Source: Streptomyces nitrosporeus
Lineage (GTDB): Bacteria; Actinomycetota; Actinomycetes; Streptomycetales; Streptomycetaceae
NCBI RefSeq assembly: GCF_008704555.1
Contig: NZ_CP023702.1
Span: 2,418,001 to 2,482,000 of the forward strand
Reading direction: 5' to 3'
DNA: 64,000 bases
A program made the position numbers and the translations under genes. Of this stretch, positions 1 through 9,390 are shown one piece after another (within the stretch, counting starts at the first letter, position 1; each line of letters opens with the position of its first letter). Under the pieces are notes generated by a model. The model was given only the letters and a program-made list of their open reading frames with translations, made no database searches and was not told the origin of the DNA.

Positions 1-617
1 ACATCTACGACAAGCCGGTGACCAGCCAGCACGTCCGGTACGCCCTCACCGAGATCGCCGACGAGTGCCGCCATTCGATGATGTTCGGCCGGATGATCCA
101 GTGGGGCGGCGCCCCCACCTACCCGGTACCGCGCGGTTACCACAACGCGGCCCGCATCCTGAAGACGATCTCCACCACGCCCGGCTCGTTCGCGGCGACC
201 CTCCTCGGTGAGGAGATCCTCGACTGGATGCAGCGCCTCACCTTCCCCGACGAGCGCGTCCAGACCCTGGTCCGCGGTGTGACCCGGATCCATGTCGTGG
301 AGGAGGCCCGGCATGTGCGGTACGCCCGGGAGGAGTTGCGCCGCCAGATGGTGACCGCGCCGTCCTGGGAGCGGCGGCTGACCCGGCTGAGCTGCGGCGA
401 GGCGGCCCGGATCTTCTCCGTCTGCTTCATCAACCCGCAGGTGTACGACAACGTCGGCCTGGACCGCCGTGAGGCCGTCGCCCAGGTCAAGGCCAGCGGC
501 CACCGGGCCGAGGTCATGCAGTCCGGGGCCAGCCGGCTCACCGAGTTCTTCGACGACATCGGGGTCCTGAACGGCGTCGGGCGCAGGCTGTGGAAGAGTT
601 CGGGTCTGCTGGCCTGA
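1..617 (+). CDS. AurF-type diiron N-oxygenase, C-terminal part
   Basis: The frame is open from base 3, so the gene starts outside the window; about 205 residues remain. Two metal-ligand helices of the AurF (p-aminobenzoate N-oxygenase) family are visible: DECRH near the start and VEEARH about 75 residues later, both Glu-x-x-His type. The family uses a carboxylate-bridged diiron centre to oxidise amines or other small substrates; the substrate here cannot be told. The TetR gene begins 42 nt after the stop on the same strand and may regulate it. Confidence 0.75.
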   Translation, partial: IYDKPVTSQHVRYALTEIADECRHSMMFGRMIQWGGAPTYPVPRGYHNAARILKTISTTPGSFAATLLGEEILDWMQRLTFPDERVQTLVRGVTRIHVVEEARHVRYAREELRRQMVTAPSWERRLTRLSCGEAARIFSVCFINPQVYDNVGLDRREAVAQVKASGHRAEVMQSGASRLTEFFDDIGVLNGVGRRLWKSSGLLA

Positions 618-658
618 GGCCGCTCGCCGTCGCGGGTGAGGCCGTTAGGCTGCGGGGC

Positions 659-1441
659 ATGACCTCCGCACCGGCAGCACAGGCGAGAGCACAGGCGGCA
701 CCGCCGGCCCGCGCCTACCGACGGCTGGGGGTCGAGGAGCGGCGTTCCCAGCTCCTGGCCGCCGCGCTCACGCTGTTCGCCCACCGGGCGCCGGACGAGG
801 TGTCGATCGACGAGGTCGCCGCGGTGGCCGGAGTGTCCCGGCCGCTGGTCTACCGCTACTTCCCGGGCGGGCGGCAGCAGTTGTACGAGGCCGCGCTCGG
901 GTCCGCGGCGGAGCAGCTGACGCTCTGCTTCGCCGAGCCGGCCGCCGGCCCGCCGACCGAGCGGGTGAGCCGTGTACTGGACCGCTACCTCGGCTTCGTC
1001 GACCAGCACGACGCCGGTTTCAGCGCGTTGCTGCGCGGGGGCAGCGTGGTGGAGACCTCGCGTACGTCTGCGATCGTGGACGGGGTGCGCAGGGCCGCCG
1101 CCGAGCAGATCCTGCTGCACCTGGGCCGGGGCGCGGGGCCGGGTCAGCGACAGGCGGGTCCCCGGCTGCGGATGATGGTGCGCACCTGGATCGCGGCCGT
1201 GGAGGCCGCGTCGTTGATCTGGCTGGACGAGGGGAAGCAGCCCTCCGCCCCCGAGCTGCGGGGCTGGCTGGTCGACCATCTGGTGGCGCTGCTGGCGGCG
1301 ACGGCGGCGTCCGACAGTGAGACCGCGGGTGTCGTGGCGGACCTGCTGGCCCAGGAGAGCGCCGACGGGCCCGCGGCCCGGCTGGCGGCGGGCATGCTCC
1401 CGGTCGCCTCCCACGCGGCGCACCTGCTGCCGCCCGCCTGA
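659..1441 (+). CDS. TetR family transcriptional regulator
   Basis: 260 aa from the ATG at 659; an upstream in-frame ATG at 590 lies inside the preceding gene and is less likely. An Ala-rich leader of about 20 residues is followed by a TetR helix-turn-helix: ERRSQLLAAALTLFA, then VSIDEVAAVAGVSRPLVYRYF. The rest is a variable helical ligand and dimer domain. It follows the diiron oxygenase gene, so local control of that gene is an inference. No operator palindrome was noticed at its start. Confidence 0.85.
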   Translation: MTSAPAAQARAQAAPPARAYRRLGVEERRSQLLAAALTLFAHRAPDEVSIDEVAAVAGVSRPLVYRYFPGGRQQLYEAALGSAAEQLTLCFAEPAAGPPTERVSRVLDRYLGFVDQHDAGFSALLRGGSVVETSRTSAIVDGVRRAAAEQILLHLGRGAGPGQRQAGPRLRMMVRTWIAAVEAASLIWLDEGKQPSAPELRGWLVDHLVALLAATAASDSETAGVVADLLAQESADGPAARLAAGMLPVASHAAHLLPPA

Positions 1442-1563
1442 GGGGCCGCCGCCCGCCGGGGCCGCCCGCCCCGCCGGAAAGGCCCGGCGCGGCTGCCGGG
1501 CGGGTGGCGGGTGCACAGGGCGGGTGGCGGGCCCCACCGCCGGCCCTGCGCCAGACTGGCGGG

Positions 1564-1842
1564 GTGAAAAGCGAGAACACCCCCTTCACCGGCGGCCCGC
1601 TGGACGGCCGGGTGCTGCCCGTCCTGCTGGGTCCGACCGGTCATCCGCCCAAGTGGTACGAGGTCCCGGTGCCGGCGGCCGACGGCGGTCCGGCCACCGT
1701 GTACGCCTACCGGCGCGTCCCCGCCGGGTATTCGAAGAGGCTCGGGCTGCAACGCGGCTGGGTGTACGAGTACGCCCCCGGGGGCCGTGTGCGCACGCGC
1801 CCCAAGTGGCCCTGGACGAAGCCGGAACGACCGGGCTCCTGA
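1564..1842 (+). CDS. small conserved-looking hypothetical protein
   Basis: 92 aa from the GTG at 1564. No family recognised. The protein is soluble, with a Trp/Tyr/Pro-rich pattern (PPKWYEVPVP, RGWVYEYAPGG) that looks like a small beta-strand-rich fold. Third-position GC is high and the frame sits cleanly between two genes, which supports coding. A nearby upstream shadow start at 1504 has no clear ribosome binding site. Confidence 0.5.
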   Translation: MKSENTPFTGGPLDGRVLPVLLGPTGHPPKWYEVPVPAADGGPATVYAYRRVPAGYSKRLGLQRGWVYEYAPGGRVRTRPKWPWTKPERPGS

Positions 1843-1951
1843 AGGGCGGCACCGGCCCCGCCCCCCGCACCGTGACGCCGCTTCCCGTGGTCCCCCAGGT
1901 CGTAAGATCGGCGATCAGGTGCTGAAGGCTGTGTCAACAAGGGGGTGCGCC

Positions 1952-4801
1952 ATGGAGGCGCTGAGGCAGGACGATCCACGCCACTTCGGCCCGTACACGG
2001 CGCTGGCGCGTCTGCGCGAGGCCGCGAGCGCGGTGCAGTTCCTGGCCCGCGACTCCGCGGGGGCCCGGGTCGTGGTGACGGCCGCCCGGCCCGGACTCGC
2101 CGCTGTTCCCGCCTTCCGGCGCCGTTTCCAGGCGGAGGCGCGTACGGCGGAGCGGCTGGCGGGCGGCTGGGTGCAGCCGCTGCTGGCCGGGCCGGGCAGC
2201 GGGGACGAGGGGCTGTGGACGGCCGTCGCGTACGTCCCCGGGCTGACCCTCGCCGAGGCGATCTCCCTCACGGGTCCGCTGCCGGAGCGTGCCGTACGGA
2301 TACTGGGCGCGGGTCTGGCCGAGACGCTGTCACGGGTGCACGCCACGGGAGCCGTGCTCCAGGGCCTGGCGCCGGAGACGGTGCTGCTCGCCGGGGACGG
2401 GCCCCGGCTGACGGCGTTCGGGCCGCTCGGCGGGGCGGCGGGGGCCGAGGCGAAGCCGGGCGGCCAGCTCTCCGTGCGGCTGGGCTATCTGACTCCCGAG
2501 CAGGTCGAGGGACGGGAGGCGGGCGCGCCCTCCGACCTGTTCGTCCTCGGGCTGCTGCTGGCGTACGCGGCGACGGGCGCGACCCCGTTCGCCGAGGGCC
2601 CCGCCGAGGAGGCCGCGGCCCGGATCGCCCATGGCAGTGCCGAACTGGGCCCGGTACCCGACGCGTTGCGTGAGCTGATCGGCCGCTGCCTGGCCAAGGA
2701 CCCCGCGGACCGGCCGGGTGCGGGGGCGGTGGCGGCGGAGCTGGCGCTGGAGGGCGCCGCCGGCATGGCCAAGGGCGGCTGGCTCCCCGAGGCCGTGGCG
2801 GCGGCGGTCACGGATCAGGCCGCGCGGGCCGGGGCGCTGGAAGCGTCGTCGGAGACGGAGGCGGAGTCGGAGACCGGGACGGAGGAGGGGCCGGAGACGG
2901 GGGCGGACGAGGTTCCGGAACCGGACGCGGGCCCGGACGCCGTGTCACCGGACACCGTCCCGGCCACCGTGCCACCGGGTGCCGCCCCGGAGCCGGGGCC
3001 CGGTGACGGCCTCGCCGCGGAGCCGGCGGACGCCGTACCGGACGCGGCGGGCGCCCCGGGGCCGGAGGGGCCGGGCGGCTTCGGCCCTGCCGCCGGCGGA
3101 CCGGCGGTCCCGGAACCGGCCGACGCGGTGCCGGCGAAGGCGCTGCCCCCCGCCCCGGCCGCCGCCGGGCCCGGTACCGCGACGGGCGGGGAGGACGGCG
3201 GTACCGACGCCGACACCCGGACCACCCGTTTCCTGCGGGCCGGTCCGCGTCCGCCGTGGACGGACCGGAGCACGGCCCAGCTGGCCCTCCCCCGTGAACT
3301 CACCGGACCGCCCGCCCCCGGGACGCCCGGCTCCCCGCTTCCCCCCGCCGCCCCCGCGTCCGCACCGGAAGCCCGGCAGCCCTACCCCTACGCCTACCCG
3401 GCGGCTCCCGTCCCGCTGCCGCAGACGCAGGCGCAGTCCCCGGTACCGCCGGCCACGGCACCGGCCGCCGCAGGCGGTACCGCGACCGGCCGCCGGGCGC
3501 TGCTCACGGCTGTGGCCGCCGGGGCCGCCGGGCTGGTCGTCGGCGGGGGTTCGGTGCTGGCCCTCGGGTCCGACGAGCCGGCAGCCGCCACGGACGACAA
3601 GCCCGCGCCCGCTCCGCGCCCCACCGTGCCGGGGCAGGCGCCCGGTCCGCTGTGGATCCACACCCGGCCGGCCTCCGCTCCGGCCCCGCTGACCGCCGGG
3701 ATCTGGCGGGACGAGCTGCTCGTACTGACCGACAGCGCCGGGGCGACCGGGATCGATCTGCGTACCGGGCGCGAGAAGTGGAAGAGCAAGGACGCGGCGG
3801 GCGGCCAGAAGGTACTGGCCGCGGGGGACGAGTCCTGTTTCCTGGCGAGTCCGACCGAGTTCCTCTGGCTGTCGCCCGAGGACGGGAAGGTCGAGCACCG
3901 CGTGCGGTTCGTGGACCAGTTCGACGGCGTACCCAACATGAAGGTGGCTCCGCTCACCGGGCAGTCCGGGTCCGTCCTCTGGTTCACCGGTTCCCACACG
4001 GTGACGGTCAAGGCCCCGAAGCCGAAGAAGGGCAAGAAGCCGGGCAAGGACCGCCAGGTGCCCAGGGCCTACTTCTTCGCGTACGACATCGTGCTCCGCA
4101 AGGAGGTCTGGCGGGTGGAGGTCCCGGCGGGCCGGGACCCCGGTACCCCCGCCTACCGGCTGACCGCGGTCCGGGACACCGACATCCTGGTGCTCCAGTC
4201 CCCGGCGACGCTCACCGCGGCCGATGTGAAGGCGGCCAAGGGCAAGGCGTTCTTCCGCTGCTTCGACCGGACCACCGGAAAGCTCCTGTGGAACCGGCAG
4301 TTCGGCGCCGTCTCCCCGCAGGCCGCGGCTCTCGGCGACACCGAGGGACGGCTGTACGCGGCGGTCGGGGAGGACCTCCATGCCTTCGAGACCGGCACCG
4401 GCAAACCGGTGTGGACGCTGCCCGGCGGAGAGGGGTCCGTCTTCGGCACCCCCGTCCGGGCGGCCGGGAACCTGCTCCACACCACCAACCGGAACCAGGA
4501 GGTGGGAGCGGTTGACGCGGCGACCGGCCGGCAGGCCTGGCGCCGTTCCACCGAGGTGCCGCTCGGCGGGAACGCCCCGGCGCTGACCCTGAGCGGTGGC
4601 GGCGGGACCCTGCTCGCCTCGGACCCCACCCAGGTGACGGCGTTCGCGGCGGCGGACGGGCGCCGGCTGTGGAAGTTCCAGGACATCGGCGCGGCGGACC
4701 CGAAGGGTGCCACCGTCAGCGCCCCCTACCGGGTGCTGGCCGCCGGGAAGAACGCCGTCGTGCAGCGTGAACGGGCCTTCTACGCCTTCCCGGTGGAGTA
4801 G
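1952..4801 (+). CDS. membrane pseudokinase with C-terminal PQQ-like beta-propeller
   Basis: 949 aa from ATG 1952. Residues about 10-270 have the layout of a PknB-like Ser/Thr kinase (late-lobe motifs SDLFVLGLLLAYAATGATPF and CLAKDPADRPGA), but the catalytic residues are gone: the HRDLKPxN loop reads LQGLAPETVLL, DFG reads AFG, and the VAIK lysine strand reads VVVTAA. A long Pro/Ala/Glu linker follows, then RR and a single transmembrane segment at about 514-536, then an extracytoplasmic domain with repeated strands and Trp motifs (GREKWKS, GKLLWNR, GKPVWTL, GRQAWRR, GRRLWKF) typical of PQQ/quinoprotein-like propellers. It is probably a scaffold or sensor rather than an enzyme. Confidence 0.85.
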   Translation: MEALRQDDPRHFGPYTALARLREAASAVQFLARDSAGARVVVTAARPGLAAVPAFRRRFQAEARTAERLAGGWVQPLLAGPGSGDEGLWTAVAYVPGLTLAEAISLTGPLPERAVRILGAGLAETLSRVHATGAVLQGLAPETVLLAGDGPRLTAFGPLGGAAGAEAKPGGQLSVRLGYLTPEQVEGREAGAPSDLFVLGLLLAYAATGATPFAEGPAEEAAARIAHGSAELGPVPDALRELIGRCLAKDPADRPGAGAVAAELALEGAAGMAKGGWLPEAVAAAVTDQAARAGALEASSETEAESETGTEEGPETGADEVPEPDAGPDAVSPDTVPATVPPGAAPEPGPGDGLAAEPADAVPDAAGAPGPEGPGGFGPAAGGPAVPEPADAVPAKALPPAPAAAGPGTATGGEDGGTDADTRTTRFLRAGPRPPWTDRSTAQLALPRELTGPPAPGTPGSPLPPAAPASAPEARQPYPYAYPAAPVPLPQTQAQSPVPPATAPAAAGGTATGRRALLTAVAAGAAGLVVGGGSVLALGSDEPAAATDDKPAPAPRPTVPGQAPGPLWIHTRPASAPAPLTAGIWRDELLVLTDSAGATGIDLRTGREKWKSKDAAGGQKVLAAGDESCFLASPTEFLWLSPEDGKVEHRVRFVDQFDGVPNMKVAPLTGQSGSVLWFTGSHTVTVKAPKPKKGKKPGKDRQVPRAYFFAYDIVLRKEVWRVEVPAGRDPGTPAYRLTAVRDTDILVLQSPATLTAADVKAAKGKAFFRCFDRTTGKLLWNRQFGAVSPQAAALGDTEGRLYAAVGEDLHAFETGTGKPVWTLPGGEGSVFGTPVRAAGNLLHTTNRNQEVGAVDAATGRQAWRRSTEVPLGGNAPALTLSGGGGTLLASDPTQVTAFAAADGRRLWKFQDIGAADPKGATVSAPYRVLAAGKNAVVQRERAFYAFPVE

Positions 4802-5120
4802 GGGCTTCCGGACCGGAAGGGGGTCCCGCCGGCTCACGGCCCCCCTTCGGCGCGGAGCTCCAGGGGCCGGACGGCGGCGGGCCGGGGCCGGACGCCCCGG
4901 GGCCGGGCCGGTGCCGGGCGGCGTGCCCCGGCCCCGGCCCTGGGGCGTTCGGGGGATCCGCCGCCCGCCACGCGGGGCGGTCCTTGCATCGCCTGACAGC
5001 GGGTGACCGGATGGACGGGGTCCGAACACTTATGGGGTAGACCGTCCGCACGAGCGTCCGATCGTCCTGCGCGTCCCGGACGGCGGGCACGGATCCACCC
5101 CCGCCACCGGAGGTGATGTC
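4802..5120. other. intergenic gap, 319 nt, with long inverted repeat
   Basis: No gene is supported here. A 13-bp perfect inverted repeat pairs 4879-4891 with 4928-4940 across a 36-nt GC-rich loop and could help terminate transcription of the pseudokinase gene. The right part (about 4990-5110) is less GC-biased and presumably carries the promoter of the NlpC/P60 gene; no confident -35/-10 pair was found. Confidence 0.4.
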
Positions 5121-6404
5121 GTGTCAGCCGGATTCGTCCGCACCCTCTGCACGGCGGCGGTGGCCGCGGTCGTCGCCGCCTCTCCCGCTCTCGCCGGTCC
5201 CCCGCCCGGCCGCGTCCCGGCCCAGCCGGCGTCCTCCCCCGCCGCACCCCGGGAACCGGCCGGCGGCAAAACGGCGGACGAGGAACCGCCCGGCGGGTCC
5301 GCCGAGGACGAGGGGGCCGCCGAGAACGGCGGGGCTCCGGCGGCCGGCGGGTCTCCGGCAGCCGGGAAGGGAGCCCCGCAGAGCGTCTCCGTACTGCTCG
5401 GACGGCTGCAGACCCTCTACCGGAAGACGGCCGAGGCCGGGCAGTCGTACAACGGCACCGCCGAGGCCCTGCGGAAGAAGACCGCGGAGGCCAGGAAGCT
5501 GGACGCCCAGCTGACCCGGGCCCGCGCCGAACTCGCGGCCGCCCGGGGCGACGCGGGCCGGCTCGCCCGCGACCAGTACCAGGGGCGGACCGGCTTCTCC
5601 GTCTACCTGCACCTGCTGCTCGCCCGGAACCCGCAGAGCGCCCTGGACCAGAGCCATGTGCTCACCCGCCTCCAGGAGGGCCGGGCCGCGACCGTGGAAC
5701 GGCTCGGCAGCGCCGAGGAACGCGCCGCCGCCCTGGCGGCGAAGTCCCGTACGGTCCTGGAGCGGCAGCGGGCCCTGGTCCGCAAGCGGAAGGAGCAGCG
5801 CGACACCGTGCACGCGCGTCTGCGGGAGGTCGAGGCGATGCTGGCCTCGCTCTCCGGCGAACAGCTCGCCCGGCTCACCGAACTGGAGCGGCGCACCACC
5901 GAAGCGGCACAGGAGAAGCTGGTGGCCTCCGGCGCCCTGAGCTCCACCCGGCTGCCCTCCGCCCAGGGCGGCGCGGCCGTCCGGTACGCCGTGGAGCAGA
6001 TCGGCAAACCGTATGTGTGGGGGGCCGAGGGCCCCGAGTCGTTCGACTGCTCCGGGCTCACCTCGGCCGCCTGGTCGAAGGCCGGACGCGCCGTCCCGCG
6101 TACCTCGCAGGAGCAGTGGCGGCGGCTGCCGCGCGTACCGGTGTCCTCACTGCGCCCCGGCGACCTGGTCGTCTACTTCCCCGAGGCGACCCATGTGGCG
6201 CTCTACATCGGCGACGGCCTGGTGGTGCAGGCGCCCCGGCCCGGTGCCACGGTGAAGGTGTCACCGCTGGCGTCGAACCCACTGCTCGGGGCGGTCAGGC
6301 CCGACCCGGGAAGCCCGTCACTGGCCTCGTACACCCCGCCGGAGCTGCCCCAGGGCGCGAGCGACGGGGACGACACCGGCTACGACGCCCCGGCGGCCGG
6401 CTGA
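5121..6404 (+). CDS. secreted NlpC/P60 peptidoglycan endopeptidase
   Basis: 427 aa from a GTG start with an AGGTG site 8-10 nt upstream. It has a short hydrophobic signal peptide (residues about 5-26), a disordered Pro/Gly/Ala/Glu stretch, a long coiled coil (about 95-270), and a C-terminal NlpC/P60 domain. The catalytic Cys310 (SFDCSGL) and His358 (ATHVALYIGDG) are present, so it should cleave peptide cross-bridges in the wall. The coiled coil plus NlpC/P60 layout resembles RipA and SCO/Cwl-type hydrolases in which the helical part autoinhibits or localises the enzyme. Confidence 0.93.
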   Translation: MSAGFVRTLCTAAVAAVVAASPALAGPPPGRVPAQPASSPAAPREPAGGKTADEEPPGGSAEDEGAAENGGAPAAGGSPAAGKGAPQSVSVLLGRLQTLYRKTAEAGQSYNGTAEALRKKTAEARKLDAQLTRARAELAAARGDAGRLARDQYQGRTGFSVYLHLLLARNPQSALDQSHVLTRLQEGRAATVERLGSAEERAAALAAKSRTVLERQRALVRKRKEQRDTVHARLREVEAMLASLSGEQLARLTELERRTTEAAQEKLVASGALSSTRLPSAQGGAAVRYAVEQIGKPYVWGAEGPESFDCSGLTSAAWSKAGRAVPRTSQEQWRRLPRVPVSSLRPGDLVVYFPEATHVALYIGDGLVVQAPRPGATVKVSPLASNPLLGAVRPDPGSPSLASYTPPELPQGASDGDDTGYDAPAAG

Positions 6405-6455
6405 CCGGTCCCGGGCCGCGCCGGGACCGGGCCGTGCCGGGGGAGGCAGAGCCGG

Positions 6456-6518
6456 GCCGGGGGGGGCGGAACCGGTGCCGGGGGGGGGCGGAACCGGTGC
6501 CAGGGGGGCGGAACCGGT
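6456..6518. repeat. G-rich tandem repeat, three 20-22 nt units
   Basis: Three head-to-tail copies of a unit made of GCC, a run of 7-9 G, CGGAACCGGT (6456-6476, 6477-6498, 6499-6518). It lies between the convergent NlpC/P60 and flavoprotein genes. The G runs could form quadruplex structure or act in termination. Confidence 0.7.
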
Positions 6519-6539
6519 GCCGGCACCCGTCGGCCGGTC

Positions 6540-7784
6540 TCAGCCCTGGGCCGCCGCCGTGACCTCGGCGAGGTAGGCGTTCGCCTTGTCCGGCTCGAAG
6601 AAGAAGTTGTCGAAGTCGGCCGGGTTGTTGAACCCGTTGGCGAACCGGTCGGCGACCGGCTGGAGCTGGCCGGCCGCGCCGATCAGGTTCAGCACGTGCT
6701 CCGGCGGCGGTGCCAGCATCGCGTTCGTCCACCTCACGACGTGCTGGGTGTTCTCCCAGTGCCGGTCGAACGTGGCCTGCATCCACTCCGCGTCGAACGC
6801 GCGGTCACCGTGCTCGATGATCGAGTGCAGGTAGGAGTGCGCGCACTTGGACGCGGTGTTGGAACCCTGCCCGGTGATCGGGTCGTTGGCGACGACCACG
6901 TCACCCACGCCCAGCACCAGACCGCCGCCGGGCAGCCGGCCGATCGGATTGCGCACGGTCGGGGCGTAGCGGCCCGCCAGGGTGCCGTTGGCGTCGGTCA
7001 GCTCCACCTCGGTGGCACGGGCGTACTCCCAGGGCGTGAACTTCTCCATCAGCTCAAGGGTCAGGGCCAGGTGCTCGGACGGGTCCTTGATGCCCTGGAA
7101 GACGTCCAGCGGCCCGCCGGGGACGCCCTCCCAGAACAGGATGTCCGCGCGGCCGGTGGTCGTCAGGGTCGGCATGACGAAGAGCTCGCCGACGCCCGGG
7201 ACCAGGTTGCAGCGGACCGCGTCGAACTCCGGGTGCTCCGGGCGCGGCCCCATGCCGTGGACGTAGGCGACGGCGAGCGCGCGCTGCGGGGTGCCGTACG
7301 GCGAACGCGAGGCGTCCCGGCCGAACATCGAGACCAGCTCGCCCTTGCCGGCCGAGACCATCACCAGGTCGTAGGTGCGGGAGAAGTAGTCCAGGTCGGA
7401 GACGGCCGCCCCGTGGATGACGAGCTGGCCACCGCGCTGGGCGAAGGTCTCCATCCAGCCGGCCATCTTCACCCGCTGGTCCACGGACTGCGCGAACCCG
7501 TCGAGCCGGCCGACCCAGTCGACCGCGCGGGAGGAGTCGGGGGCGGCGACGGAGACACCGAGGCCCTCGATGCGGGGGGCCTGCGACTCCCAGAAGTTGA
7601 GCTGGAGGTCGCGCTCGTGTTCCAGGGCCGTGTGGAACATGCACTGGGTCGACATGACCCGGCCGGACCGGATCTCGTCGGCCGTGCGGTTGGACATGAG
7701 GGTGACCTCGTACCCGGCGGACTGGAGGCCGAGGGCCAGCTGGAGACCGGACTGGCCGGCTCCGACTATGAGTATCTTCCGCAT
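6540..7784 (-). CDS. FAD-binding styrene/indole monooxygenase-like protein (StyA family)
   Basis: 414 aa, the usual StyA length. The N-terminus has the Rossmann GxGxxG motif (VGAGQSGLQLALGL) followed by the EVTLMSNRTADEIRSGRV stretch characteristic of group E flavoprotein monooxygenases, and a later DPITGQGSNTASK motif at the FAD site. Relatives epoxidise styrene or oxidise indole using FADH2 from a separate reductase; no reductase gene is adjacent. It lies 85 nt downstream of cvnD on the same strand, so co-transcription with the conservon is likely. Confidence 0.85.
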   Translation of the reverse strand: MRKILIVGAGQSGLQLALGLQSAGYEVTLMSNRTADEIRSGRVMSTQCMFHTALEHERDLQLNFWESQAPRIEGLGVSVAAPDSSRAVDWVGRLDGFAQSVDQRVKMAGWMETFAQRGGQLVIHGAAVSDLDYFSRTYDLVMVSAGKGELVSMFGRDASRSPYGTPQRALAVAYVHGMGPRPEHPEFDAVRCNLVPGVGELFVMPTLTTTGRADILFWEGVPGGPLDVFQGIKDPSEHLALTLELMEKFTPWEYARATEVELTDANGTLAGRYAPTVRNPIGRLPGGGLVLGVGDVVVANDPITGQGSNTASKCAHSYLHSIIEHGDRAFDAEWMQATFDRHWENTQHVVRWTNAMLAPPPEHVLNLIGAAGQLQPVADRFANGFNNPADFDNFFFEPDKANAYLAEVTAAAQG

Positions 7785-7869
7785 CGCGGTTCTCCGTTAC
7801 GTGGACGTGGGTGCGGGGGGGGCACGCGAGAGGGCACGCGTCCGGTGGAACGTGCCCGGGGCGCGTTCT

Positions 7870-8520
7870 CTACGCGGGGGTGACGTCGAGAGCGTGGCCC
7901 ACCAGGGCGAGCAGTGATTCGACGACGGTGATCCTCTTGCGCGCGTCCATGATCACAACCGGTACGTGCGGCGGGACCGTCAGGGCCTCCCTCACGTCCT
8001 CCTCGGCGTAACCGGGCGTCCCCTCGAAGTGGTTGACGGCCACGATGTACGGCAGTCCGCAGCTCTCGAAGTAGTCCAGGGCCGCGAAGCAGTCGGCGAG
8101 ACGGCGGGTGTCGGCCAGTACGACCGCGCCGATCGCCCCGCGCACCAGGTCGTCCCACATGAACCAGAAACGCTGCTGGCCCGGGGTGCCGAAGACGTAC
8201 AGCACCAGGTCGTCGTCGAGGGTGAGCCGGCCGAAGTCCATCGCGACGGTCGTGGTGACCTTGTCCGGGGTGGCGGAGAGGTCGTCCGTCGCCTCGCTGG
8301 CCTGGGTCATCAGCGCTTCGGTCTGGAGCGGGGTTATCTCCGAGACCGAACCCACGAACGTCGTCTTGCCCACGCCGAATCCGCCCGCGACCACGATCTT
8401 GGTCGCGGTGGGCGCACGGGTGTGGTCGAGCTGCCAGGCCTGCACCGACTCGTCGGCCTGGTCCCGGGGCCCCGGCCGGCGCGGGGCGAAGAGCGGCGCC
8501 TCAGAGACGGCGGAGTCCAT
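7870..8520 (-). CDS. cvnD: conservon GTPase CvnD
   Basis: 216 aa from ATG 8520. It is a small Ras-like G protein with P-loop GGFGVGKTT, the switch II GTPGQQRFWFMW and an NHF base-recognition motif. CvnD proteins cycle on the membrane-proximal CvnABC complex. Its start overlaps cvnC by 20 nt, as is usual in these operons. Its role is inferred from the family and the intact A-B-C-D order. Confidence 0.93.
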   Translation of the reverse strand: MDSAVSEAPLFAPRRPGPRDQADESVQAWQLDHTRAPTATKIVVAGGFGVGKTTFVGSVSEITPLQTEALMTQASEATDDLSATPDKVTTTVAMDFGRLTLDDDLVLYVFGTPGQQRFWFMWDDLVRGAIGAVVLADTRRLADCFAALDYFESCGLPYIVAVNHFEGTPGYAEEDVREALTVPPHVPVVIMDARKRITVVESLLALVGHALDVTPA

Positions 8521-8914
8521 TGAGCACCCTTTCGAGCAGTGCGCGGTCGGGCTGGCCGGTGCCGTGACCGGTCCCGTACACGCGGATCTTTCCCTGGTCG
8601 GCCAAGTCGCTGAGCAGCACCCGGACCACACCGAGCGGCATCTTGAGCAGGGCCGAGATCTCCGCGACCGTACGCATACGGCGGCAGAGTTCGACGATGG
8701 CGCGGAGCTCCGGCATGACGCGCGAGGCGAGGTTGCCGTTGGTCAGCTCACGGCGCTCCTCGGGTGCCTCCAGCGCGGCGACGAACGTCTCGACCAGCAG
8801 GACGTGGCCGAAGCGGGTACGGCCACCGGTGAGGGAGTACGGGCGTACTCGCGCGGCCTTGCGGTCGGCTCCCCGGACGGGGAGCCTGCGGGCGGGTTCG
8901 GCGGCTGACGTCAC
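8501..8914 (-). CDS. cvnC: conservon protein CvnC (DUF742)
   Basis: 137 aa. It belongs to the DUF742 winged-helix-like family: RVRPYSLTGGRT near residue 23 and LKMPLGVVRVLLSDLADQGKI near 90 are diagnostic. DUF742 proteins occur almost only between a roadblock protein and a conservon GTPase, as here. The start overlaps the end of cvnB by 4 nt. Confidence 0.93.
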   Translation of the reverse strand: MTSAAEPARRLPVRGADRKAARVRPYSLTGGRTRFGHVLLVETFVAALEAPEERRELTNGNLASRVMPELRAIVELCRRMRTVAEISALLKMPLGVVRVLLSDLADQGKIRVYGTGHGTGQPDRALLERVLNGLRRL

Positions 8915-9390
8915 TGGGCGCTCTCCATCGATTTGCGCAGCTCACTGCGGAGTTCGGGGGTGAGTACGTGTCCGGCCCGGCCCACGAAGAGCGCCATGTG
9001 GTAGGCGACGACGCTCATGTCGCAGTCGGGGGTGGCGTGCACACCGAGGAGGGAGCCGTCGCTGATCGACATGACGAAGACACTGCCCTCGTCCATCGCG
9101 ACCATCGTCTGCTTCACGGCTCCGCCGTCCATCAGCCGGGCGGCGCCGACGGTCAGCGAGCCGATGCCCGAGACGATGGTGGCGAGATCGGCGCTGGAGC
9201 CTCTCGGACCCCGCTCCTGCCCCGCGGCCCTGGCCGTGGTGAGACCGGGATCGGAGGAGAGCAGCATCAGGCCGTCGGACGAGACGACGGTGACCGAGTG
9301 GACCCCTGGCACCTCCTCCACGAGATTGCTCAGCAACCAGTGAAGGTTCCGGGCCTCGGTACTCAGCCCGAATGTGCTGGGCGCAGTCAA
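8911..9390 (-). CDS. cvnB: conservon roadblock/LC7 protein CvnB
   Basis: 159 aa single-domain roadblock/LC7 protein (LHWLLSNLVEEVPGVHSVTVV, then SDGLMLLSS). Roadblock proteins of this type act as GTPase-activating or scaffold partners of MglA/CvnD-like G proteins. The gene overlaps cvnA by 4 nt and cvnC by 4 nt, which implies tight translational coupling. Confidence 0.94.
   Translation of the reverse strand: MTAPSTFGLSTEARNLHWLLSNLVEEVPGVHSVTVVSSDGLMLLSSDPGLTTARAAGQERGPRGSSADLATIVSGIGSLTVGAARLMDGGAVKQTMVAMDEGSVFVMSISDGSLLGVHATPDCDMSVVAYHMALFVGRAGHVLTPELRSELRKSMESAQ

Noticed and set aside
137..1537. Minus-strand 466-codon frame over the diiron oxygenase and TetR genes
   Set aside because: Arg/Pro-rich shadow translation without motifs; the plus-strand genes account for the region.
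4990..5120. Possible ydaO-type riboswitch before the NlpC/P60 gene
   Set aside because: The leader is short and the conserved core was not seen, although such hydrolase genes are often riboswitch-controlled.
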